From positions 11,989,917 to 12,049,916 of the forward strand of contig NC_092571.1 in assembly GCF_037975245.1 (NCBI RefSeq): a stretch of 60,000 bases of DNA. Reading direction: 5' to 3'. This DNA is from Apostichopus japonicus. Taxonomy: Eukaryota > Echinodermata > Holothuroidea > Aspidochirotida > Stichopodidae. Below the pieces are notes generated by a model. The model saw only the letters and a program-made list of their open reading frames with translations. It had not been told where the DNA came from and searched no databases. The position numbers and the translations under genes are program-made. Positions 24,901 through 36,200 of the stretch are shown here, one piece after another; position 1 is the stretch's first letter, and the number at the start of each line of letters is the position of its first letter.

Positions 24901-27900
24901 TTTCCTCTCTCCATCCCTTGTCTACTAATCCCCTTATATCTATCTCTTTGTGTTTACCATGCTCATTAACCTGTCTGTATTTTGTGCGTGTTCTTGTCCC
25001 TTCTGTTACTTGTCATTTAGCCTCTGAAGAAGATCCTGCTAGGATCGAAACGCCAGGCCAACTTACTTTTACACATTCTAAAAAAACAAAATTCTAAAAC
25101 AACAGATATAATGACACATCTCTCTGAATTTTACAATTTATAAATTTACAGTTTCCTCTTTTGATGAAAACAGCACTACACAACACTTTACTCTCTTCCT
25201 ATAACATGCACATGTTTCCATGGAAACAAGTAAGTACAAAAAAAGAACAAAAAAAAAACAAAAATGGAAAAAACAAGAAAAAAAAAGCACATCTTACTAT
25301 TAGTGTAAATAGGATTTCTGTAAGGAGCACCATTTGAAAAGAGAACAGAATAAATCAGATACTGGAAACAGGATACGGTGAACACCGATGTATTTTCGTA
25401 GGAATGTACGGTGTGGCCAGATGGCTCATGAAGTTCCTCTGCACCCAGATACCTATAGTGCAAAAAGAGCAAAATTGAATTTACCGATTATCCGTAAGAT
25501 ACACAAAATTTACTAATATTACAATAATAAAGAGACTTTTAAAGATATACTTTCTTTAGAAACAAATTTCAGAACAAAATGTTTTGAAATTCTCAAAATT
25601 CTGTTCCTCAAACACTATCAAGTACTTATGGAAATTGCAAAAGGGCCTATCGGAAAAACTTCCAAAAATGTTCGAATTGTGCTTTCTCATTTGTAATGAA
25701 ATTTGATTGATCTGCTACTGACCTACATTTCTCTGAGCTTTTTAAGTGAATCTAGCTTCCAGTGAATCTGTACTCGTATTTAGTTCACATAGTTCACTGT
25801 ACTCCACCCTGGATTTTGTACTCCACCCTGGATTTTGTAATCGCACTAATATTCGGGTATTTGAAAACCTAGTGTAGATACTAGTATAGGATTATGCACT
25901 CCTACTCCGGTGTAGGGCTTTGTAAGCCTACTCATAGTCATATTGAGGGAAGTTCTAATTTTTATTGTACTCATGCCGTTGTTCTCTCGTAAATACAAGT
26001 GTACTATGAAACAATGCCTACAATACGGCACTACAAACTATGGCCTTTAACATACAGTACCAAGAACTGTTGTACTCTCCTAATACCAGTTTACCATGCT
26101 ATACATATGCTACTACGAATATAGAGTTAGTCTTTAACATACCAAGAACACTCCTGGACCAATAAGAAAGCTGCTACCTGAATTTTCATACCGAGGGGAA
26201 TTGTCATTTACTTGTACTCATTCTGTTGTAATCCTATTACAAGTTTACCATGGAAGTATCACTACTAAGAATATAGAGTTAGTCTTCAACATACCAAGAA
26301 CATTTCTGCACCAATTAGAAAGCTGCAACGTGAATATTCATACCAAGGGGAATTGTCATTTACTTGTACTCATTCTGTTGTACTCGTAGTACAAGTTTAC
26401 CATGGAAGTATCACTACTAAGAATATAGAGTTACTGTTTAACATACCATGGACACTTCTGAACCAAAAGGAAAGCTGCGATCTGTATGGCTGCTTGGATG
26501 GCAACGTGTGATGCAAATGAAACGATGATAGGAGATGACATTAACTTGGTCGGAGGTCTAACCGGAGTTAATCTCGAATTAGCTGGACTCCTTGCGACTG
26601 GAGAAAAGGAAAGAAATTTATGCAAAACATGTCGTAAAAATGTATGTATTTGTAACAAAACTTTTCTTTCAGAGTTACAAGTGATTTTTTTTCCAGTAAA
26701 TTTGAAAAATGTTTGCCTCCCCCCCTTTCCTGATGGTACAGCCTTCGACCTGATGACTTGAAGATGAACGATGGAAAACTGACACACGGTAATTATAAAC
26801 AATTTTGAAACATAGCTAAGAAAAATTTGCCTGTAATTGAATTCGAAAACCAGTGACCTCAGGACCTATATCATTCACTTTATACTATACTCGAATGAAA
26901 AGAACAAAATGTAACACAATGAAAGTATGATGCTAGATAAGTGTAATTTGCAATGATGGAATTAAAACCAAATAAACCATGACTATACAGGAAGCGGATT
27001 AAGGAGCAAAGAATGGATTACATATGCTTGTAGAACTGATAGTTGTTAAGGGGTCCCAAGTCTTTGTTGAGGCCGGAGATGTGAGACTTAATACGAAAGA
27101 TCCAATCGATTTCTTTACATTTACATTCATTAGCAGATTTGAAGTTCAAGGCTATTAAAATACATTTTACGTTTTTGAGAGAATGACTATGAAGATTGAA
27201 ATGTTTCGGAAATGGGGAATCCTGCAAAATTATCACAAATAGAATTTTTGTGATTATTAAAATGTAAGGTATTTACATTTTTGATAGTTTTCACTCACAT
27301 AATCTCAAAGGTTCTATTGTTACAGCCAATGCCTTAGACTTAAATGCATTTGCTCCCACCCACATGATTATGAACACCAGGTATCCATTTTAACTGGTTA
27401 TATCTCAGATTCAAGGCACCAGGGGTGCACTCTGTACAATCATAATACTTGGGTAATACGCCCTCACTGACTTTTATACAAAGCCAGTTTATACGCATTC
27501 ACACACCAGTAGAATCACTGTGGTCGAGTGGTACGGACTTCGGTCTGTGACACAAGATCCGGGGTTAGATTCCTACCTTCGCCTGATGAGTCCCAAAAGA
27601 ACGCCAGATGCAATCATTCAAATTCAGCGAGTTAACTGCAATATTTTATAGCCAGGAATTTATGGATGTGTTTCATTCCACAAGCGCTATATTTTTGCGT
27701 ATTTTTTTAATCTCAGACGTTGCCACTTTTCAAAGGTTATGATAGTATTCAAGTTTTAAAGGTGGGAGGGAAGGGGAGGGGGTTATGTTTGCATACTCTA
27801 TGTATGGCGTCACAGATTTTTCTTACCAGGAAATGACAACAAACAACATAACATTATAAACACAATCAAAGCTGTTTGTTCTCACAAAATATTAACATTC

Positions 27901-30215
27901 AATGTGAATATGTATTAAGCTGTGTTATCACATTTTTTAAAGCAATTAACACACCAAAATCAAGAAACTCAAAGAAAAAATCTACTTACAGCACATTACC
28001 AGGACGATGCTGAGGAAAATATCAATGTACAGAAACTGGAAATCCCCCAGGTACAGTACGACCTATCAGAGGTAACAAATGGAACCATTGGAAAAATAAA
28101 TTATTAAGGAAAAACAACTTTATTATTAAACGCAGACATGTTAGCATCAATCTGGAGAACTGTTTCATTTGCTGTGCTCTTACTATGTAAAGTAATCTGA
28201 CAGGTTGTGACCTACTGTGTTAAGTATTATGACAGGCTGTGACTTGCTGTGTTAAGTATTATGACAGGCTGTGATCTACTGTGTTACGTATTATGACGGG
28301 CTGTGACTTACTGTGTAAAGTATTATGATGGGCTGTGCCTTACTGCGTTAAGTATTATGATAGGCTGTGACTTGCTGTGTTAAGTATTATGACAGAGGCT
28401 GTGACTTACTGTGTTAAGTATTATGACAGGCTGAGACTTACTGTGTTAAGTATTATGACAGGCTGTGACTTGCTGTGTTAAGTATTATACAGGCTGTGCC
28501 TTACTGTGTTAAGTATTATGATGGGCTGTGACTTACTGTTAAGTATTATGACAGGCTGTGACTAACTGTGTTAATGAATTATGACAGGCTGTGCCTTGCT
28601 GTGCTAAGTATTAAGACAGGCTGTCACTTACTGTGTTAAGTATTATGATAGGCTGTGACTTACTGTGTTAAGTATTATGACAGGCTGTGACTTGCTGTGT
28701 TAAGTATTATGACAGGCTGTGCCTTACTGTGTTAAGTATTATGACAGGCTGTGATCTACTGTGTTAAGTATTATGACAGGCTGTGACTTGCTGTGTTAAG
28801 TATTATGATGGGCTGTGCCTTACTGTGTTAAGTATTATGATGGGCTGTGACTTACTGTGTTAAGTATTAAGACAGGCTGTCACTTACTGTGTTAAGTATT
28901 ATGATGGGCTGTGCCTTACTGTGTTAAGTATTATGACAGGCTGTGATCTACTGTGTTAAGTATTATGACAGGCTGAGACTTACTGTGTTAAGTATTATGA
29001 CAGGCTGTGACTTACTGTGTTCAGTATTATGACCGATGTAAACTGAATCATACTGTACAGAGCCATGAACTTGAAAGCTGCGAATGAAGTAGTCAGAGCT
29101 GCACGGCCCTCCCTTCAAAAACGAAAAGAAAAGACAATATCAAAAAATGATGAGAAAGTATCATGATTTGTTTCCTCTGGTTGTTTTATATAGGCATCTC
29201 ACCCACAACCCACCCGCTCCTCCCAGCATGACAACATTTACTAGGGTTCAGAACTAAAAGTGGGGCTGGATGGTGCAGTCATTAGAGCACAAGACCTGTA
29301 AGACATATAACACTCACCTAATCAAGGTCGGTATGCAAGAAATGTTCTGGACTTTGGACGTGAAAGGGGCCGCGACCGATGCCTCTTCCTCAGAGAGGGC
29401 GACGCCGACATGAGCCGTCTTGAGGGCGCCACAATCGTTAGCTCCATCTCCACACATCCCGACGACCATCCCCTTCTGCTGCAGGAGGACGACGAACTGC
29501 ATCTTCTGAGTCGGAGTCATGCGGGCGAAGACGACCCCACTCTCCAGCAGCTTTGTTGGTATAAAAAACGGGAAAAAAGAATACATTGAGTTTATCATCG
29601 CTAAACCAAAAACTGACTGTGAGGTTGTCTAAGGTACATATAGCTATCACATTCAGAAAAAGAAATCTTGCGTTGTTGAGTCGAGCAGAGCGAGTCCCAT
29701 TTCTTGGTCCGATCTGTCGAGATTTCCCTTTGGATATTACGGAGCCGATTATCCCTTGACTATCGCCCTCTAATTGTTAATGATGTACTCCTCATTTCGA
29801 TTTTTCGTATTATATCGTCTAGTTTCATTCAATGCTTTACTTTTGCTCTTTGGACAATGTGAATAGGCAAGTTCAGGTTAGCTCCAGGAGCAGAAAGTCA
29901 ACTATCTTAAAAATCAGCCTGGGTAAAAATGATAAAAGTTGGAGTTTGAACTTTTAAGGTGAAATCCTTTTGTCATCTCACTTTCAAAAATATCCTAGAT
30001 GTTGTCTGAGACACAACAAGTCCATTGGCCCCAACAGGAGCTACCATTTTAGGTTACAAATCTTTGAAGGACAATCAAAGTTTTCCAGTATTCCAGGAGC
30101 AAAATTAATGCTCAGCATCTGTTTACATAGAGCAGATTCATAATAAACTCTCTTGCACACATAAATGTCGCAAATAGCTTTCCTAAAGTATGTAAGCATA
30201 TATATAAATATTTAA

Positions 30216-30250
<35 letters not shown>

Positions 30251-33200
30251 TATATATATATATACACACATATATATATATATATATATATGTTATTGGA
30301 ATTGTAGTGAGTGGGAAAATCCACAACAGTGAAAAAACTTCCAGCCTCCACCGGGATTCGAACCCGGGCCTCCCGCTTTATATGCGGACACCCTAAATAT
30401 ATATGTATATATACACATATATATATACAGGTAGGAGAATTATAGGTAGGAGAATCACAAAAAAACTGTCGACTTGAGAAAAAAAAATGAGCACCTCTTC
30501 TAGAATGTGTGGGTGATGCTCCTTTATGATGTCAAAACTGGGGCCATCAGTCACAAAACCTTTAAAGGATGGTGGCATCAGTAAGGGATCTCCCAGAGCC
30601 TGCAAGGGACATGGACAGGATAGAACACGCAAAGTAAGATTGCTTCAAAAAGTAATCAAAGATAAGCATACATATATTGAGGGGAAAATACAATTCATGA
30701 AAAGCTAATAAAATATCAGCTTTAGTTTAATCACACGTCTTCTTTGTGGGATCAATCAAAAGTAATTGTTTCCTAGGCTCCCAGTTCATGATGTAAGAAC
30801 AACGAACATAGATACAACATACATAAATAAAACAACACACATCATTGGCAAATATATATTTAATAAAAAAAATACATAAATACTTGCAAATTGCTAAAAT
30901 CTGCTATGACATATAAACTTCATTCTATTTAGCAAAATTTTGGATAAAAACGTAAGTTCAGAGATTATAATCATGTGGAAATAATGATCGAAAAACGTTT
31001 TTTTATGATTTACTTTTTCACAAAATTCACACTTGGTGATGATTGTCACTCAGTATCAACTAGTCTGGTTCAGCAAAAATAAAATCTCTAAAATAATTGT
31101 CACAAAGAATAGAAAAAAAAGTACCGATTTTTCTTTTTTGGATTTTGATTGGTCCAGGAGGTCATATCTAACTTCTTTATGCACGGTGGTGCCATTATTT
31201 TGATTTTCTGTGAGTATCCTGTACACATTCGCACACTGTTGAAACATGCCGCTCTCTTGGGCTATGTGTATGGCAGTTAAGATGTTGTCACCTGTAAAAT
31301 TGTAATTATTTAAGCTAAAATGATGATAAAAAAATACATCTTCTCAATATGTGTAACTGCACAGAATTTCATAGCTCTAGGTATTAATTAAAAACTTTAA
31401 AATAGAGTAAACAAATTGTAAGCATTCCTCTTTAGATGTTGATTTCAACATCCGATTTCCATAACCAACGGGTCAGTTTTAAATTAAAGCAAAACATGAT
31501 ATTATGATGTTCTGATTTTTTAATTTTCATTAAATTTTTGTTTATTACAGATTTTGTTACTTATTCAAGGTATCCATACAACCGTAGCTAACTTTTCACT
31601 ATTTGCAAGCTTCTACAAAATGAATTAAAACAGTTGCATGAGCACAAAATGTTTATTAGAGGGGGGTATCCACCCCATAAGGTGATGTAGTCAAACTATT
31701 ACCAGGAATATGCTAACACTGCCGATCATACAAATATACATATTAAAACCTATCACACATTTGTTGACTTCATGCAAGGACTTGTGCATGTCACGCAAAC
31801 CAATTAGTGTCTATATGCTAACCTAGTATTGCATACAATTTATTAAAGAGAGTTTGTGTACATTCCTGTGCCCAAAGCAAACCACAATTAGTACTAGATA
31901 TGACTAGACTTCACAGATTCATAGATAACAAAGATGTTCTTCCACCCACCTCCCCCCCCCCCCCAAAAAAAAGAGAGAAAACAAATTGGTAAAAAATATC
32001 TGCTTTATGCCAAATATATGGATAGAACAACAAACAAATGCTAAATGTATCACCTGTTACCATGACGAGCCTCTGAACACAAAAGATGTGATTAATTTCG
32101 GCACACAAAATCCTAGACATCCTAATTCCACACCTACTCACTGTGCCCAGCCCCAAATTGAGTCCTACGTAATGCCATTAACAGCCAAGGATACCACAAA
32201 GAGTTTACACAGAGCAACTGTAAATGTTTCAACCAAACCGTTACGATTATGTGTTTGCAATGGAGCGATTGATCAGTGACAAAGAATAATTTATCCTGAA
32301 TTTGGCAGAGCGAATATTTTCGTACAGTGAGTCATACCATTTCCGGTATGTTATGTGAATTTAATTCATAAATGTGAAAATTGCTGTCCAAAATGTGAAT
32401 AATAAATTAGTTACTCTGTGCTTTATGGTACAATAATGTGAGATGATGCAGACTATTAGAGTCACCCAATCCCAACCCCCCCCCCAACCCCGTCTCCACT
32501 TCCCCTCTTTTCAACAGAACAATGTCCGGTTAAATGCCTCACAGGAAATTATTTTCAATGGAATCATCCAAGAAGTTAATGTAAGATGGCTTACCTGTTA
32601 ACATGTTAACCTATCCTAACCTTACCTGTTAACATGATTGTCCTCTTCTCAGCATAGTGAAGCTGATGGAAGACTTTCACAGTTTCCGGTTTGAGTTGAT
32701 TCTGCATCACCAGCAGCCCGACAAAACTCAGCCCTGACTCTAATTTGGTCCTGTTATAATAAAAAATAGAAAGTTCAATGATTTCATTAGAGAAGAAGGT
32801 TCAAATCCAACGTAATGCACACTAACATGCAATGGGCATTAAAAAATTTATGTGCACCCAGCCATAACAATAACCTTTATTATAGAGATACGGATGGTAT
32901 CAACAAACGTCCCCAAAACTGCTAAGCAAACTTTTCTGCCTCCGAAGAAGATCCTGGTAGGATAGAAACCATAAGACCTACAGGCTTTGAGCAGTAGTGA
33001 AGCAGTTTGTTCACACTTTCTTCTTACCTGTTTCAAGCAAACTTTCCTTTTTCTGGTATATATCAGAGTAATGACTATATAATGCCTATATATAATAACA
33101 CACTACTTCAAATTGCCTTTATGTGTTATGTTTCCATGATAGGAAAAATCATGTCAATTTTATCAAGAAAAGTAAAATCATTTTTTTCTTCTAAAATTGC

Positions 33201-36200
33201 AGTTCTGACATTTCATTAACTTGGCTGTTGCCTACAGATAATTTCCATAAACTTTGTAGAGCAGTTAACTTCGGTATTAAGCGTAACATCCCTTCAAGAA
33301 CAAATCTGTTTTCTTAGCTTCCTAGGTACACAACATGTTACATACAACATGCTTGTTTTTGGGGGTCCCATAGTCCTAAATTATCACACACAAATGGCTC
33401 TTAATTGGTGGACATAATTTCGAGATGCATTAGTCTGATACCTGTTCGTCTGGTCTGCCTCTGTAAACGTAACATCTGTAGCTAACACTTTGGTGGCGAG
33501 TCCAATCACCCGAAAACCTTTCCTGGTATGGCTTTCCAATATTCCCTTGAAATTGTGTGGAACTATATTAAAGCAAGAAAGAATAAATATAAATAAATAA
33601 ATATAAATAGTAAATATAAATAAATAAATAAAAATAACTACAAATAAATATAAATAAATAATAAACAAATAAATATAAATAATAATAAATAATAAACAAA
33701 TAAATATAAATAATAATAAATAATAAACAAATAAATACATAACTAAATATATACATAAATAAATGAACAAACAAACAAACACAGTGTTATGGTGACAAGT
33801 GTCAGTGTGTTGCAATGTTTACTAATTTCCAAGAACTTAGCACTGCTCACTCCAAACTGTGTTTTTTTTGGGGGGGGAAAATCCCTTAAATCTGATTAAT
33901 AGAAGAACAATATGGTCACAACAATATGCTATATGTTTTGCAAACTGATGCTTTATGTCATCAGTGTTATGGTCGAGTGGATAACAGTGGTGACATTAGA
34001 AGCAATGAGACCTAGCATCATAGGGACGCTGTGGATTGGATCACTAGTTGCAAGTTTTCATTCAGGAGAGATTAACGGTTTTCCATCTGAAATGGTCTTC
34101 CACATAGCGGGAAATGAACAAATTCCAAAATGCACTAAAACTGTGCATAGGATGGACCATCGACATGAAGTGTCTGTAACAAAACCAAATTTGGATTCTG
34201 CCTACATTAATGTGTGTCTGCTTAGTGTTGTATAATAACTGCCTTCTAGGCAGCGTTTTGTTTGCATGCTATAAAACAGTTGTTAGGTACAAATATCAGG
34301 TATAATAGGAACCAAACATCAGGTAAAAATTATTACCATTATCATTCCTTTTTTTTTTTGGCATGTGGGTAGCCCAAACATTTTAGCAGGAAAGCTGTTA
34401 TATGTGAATGGCCTTTGCAAGTTCTAATTAACTGTTTCCATTCCACAGGATAGAAACTGTCAGTGATCCATTCAGCTTTTCTGATTTGGTAAATTCTCTC
34501 TTTCACTAAAATATTATATTTTTGCATGATGTACAGAACAATGTTACTAGGTGCATATGGTTGAAACCTACCAGTTTCAGGGTCACACAAGGAGGCTATT
34601 TTCTCTGGTGCACCCTTCGTATAGACAGTGATTGGTGATGTTGCATCCGTCCTGGCTAAAACACTCATTCGCTGAAGAGATGATACAAATGGGAATAACT
34701 TTACCACTTCCAGGGTTCCCTGATGAAGAGAAAAACGAGAGATTATCGTAGACAAAGGAAAAAAAATTAACAATAAAAAAGAAGAGAAGGGATGCAGGCA
34801 TTCCAACGGATAATTAAAAGAATGATATATATTATATTGCACATCATTACTGGATCAAACAAAGTGGGCAGGCATTCCTTTCTCATACGAAAAGAAAATG
34901 ACAATATTAATAAATCGCACACATCATATTCGGATGAAACGAAGCATGCAGGCATTCTTTCCAACAATTAAAACATAATTACAAGACATGTTACACATCA
35001 TAAATGTTTACAGCTCTATAAAGCGTGAATAGAAGCATAACACCTGTGGCGCATGAGTCATACATTGCTGCAGACAGACTTGTATAGAATTCTCCTCTTA
35101 GCAACCACCTGATGATCACTATGATCAGTATCCATATGTTAAGTACTACCTAACACAGCAAGGGACTACTGTGTATTGTGTAATAGTTTCCCTGTTAAAG
35201 ACTATGCACTGTTAAGGCCAACGATTGCTACCCATCCCGAATGTATCTATAGATAATTTGGGTTAGGGGTTGTAAACATTATACCTTCCTACAGATTTGA
35301 AGAGGCTGGGAACACTTTTGTTGGGAAATTTATTGTGTTTTTGTGTCTCTGTGAGAGCCCAAGTACTGAAAAGGGGTCAAAAGTGACACATCTCCAAAAA
35401 CACTTCACACCTACACATAACTTGGGTCAGGCACTGATTTGAATGGGGAGGAAAGATTGTGATAAGGTAAATGATGGCATCGGCCTGAAATATGCCCATC
35501 TATGCCTTTAGATGGTATGTTGAAAGATTTTTAAAGCATTGCATGTTTAGCTTACTTCAGGTAAATTTATAGACCGACTTCATTCGATATGAATATCAGA
35601 TACATCGTTTCAGAGTTCTAGAAAGATAAATATACATATGGGATTGACTACAGAAGGACTCATTAAAACAGGACTATAAATACCTCATGAACTTTGTGAT
35701 TTCGGACAAGAAGTCTCTTATTGGCGGCGTCTGATTCGCTATTCTCTCCAGTTGGCTCCATCAGCGCCTGTCAGATGTAATCATTCAAGACATTTTTAAA
35801 AAATAAATCAAAACATTTCTGCCCAAAATGTTGGATCAAATAAGGCTCACTATTAAGGCAATACTGCCTGTTCTTTCTCTACTACATAAATAAGAAAGCA
35901 TAAAGTTCATGTAACATTTATACACTCCTTAAAAATTAATCTGTAAAAGAGATTGTAAACAAGAAATTGGTTCCTGCTAGGGACGAGAGATTCTTAAGTG
36001 TTCAGCTATAAATAACGTCACTATCATGTTGGTAAGCTTGCAGCCATCGTCATGCCAACACATACCTCTTTTGTTTTTAACTTAGCACCTTCGGACAGAT
36101 GATTGCACCATTTGTTTCCCTACTTTAAAACAGTTTCACAATTTTGCAATTTTAGCAAATCCACTGATTAATTGTGATGGATTCATCTCACCGTTCTGTT

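Noticed and set aside
27515-27590. Functional tRNA gene
   Set aside because: A- and B-box-like words are present but the acceptor and other stems do not pair. Better explained as a SINE head.
28196-29031. CRISPR array
   Set aside because: Units are contiguous with no unique spacers, and the host is a eukaryote. The same applies to 18246-19160.
33384-33815. 143-codon Tyr/Ile/Leu-rich frame that looks like a membrane protein
   Set aside because: The hydrophobic part is the TAAA-type repeat. Only the end (33442-33562) is a real ATPase exon.
33912-34235. 107-codon plus-strand frame
   Set aside because: Overlaps a SINE-like head, lies antisense in an ATP13A intron, and has no domain.
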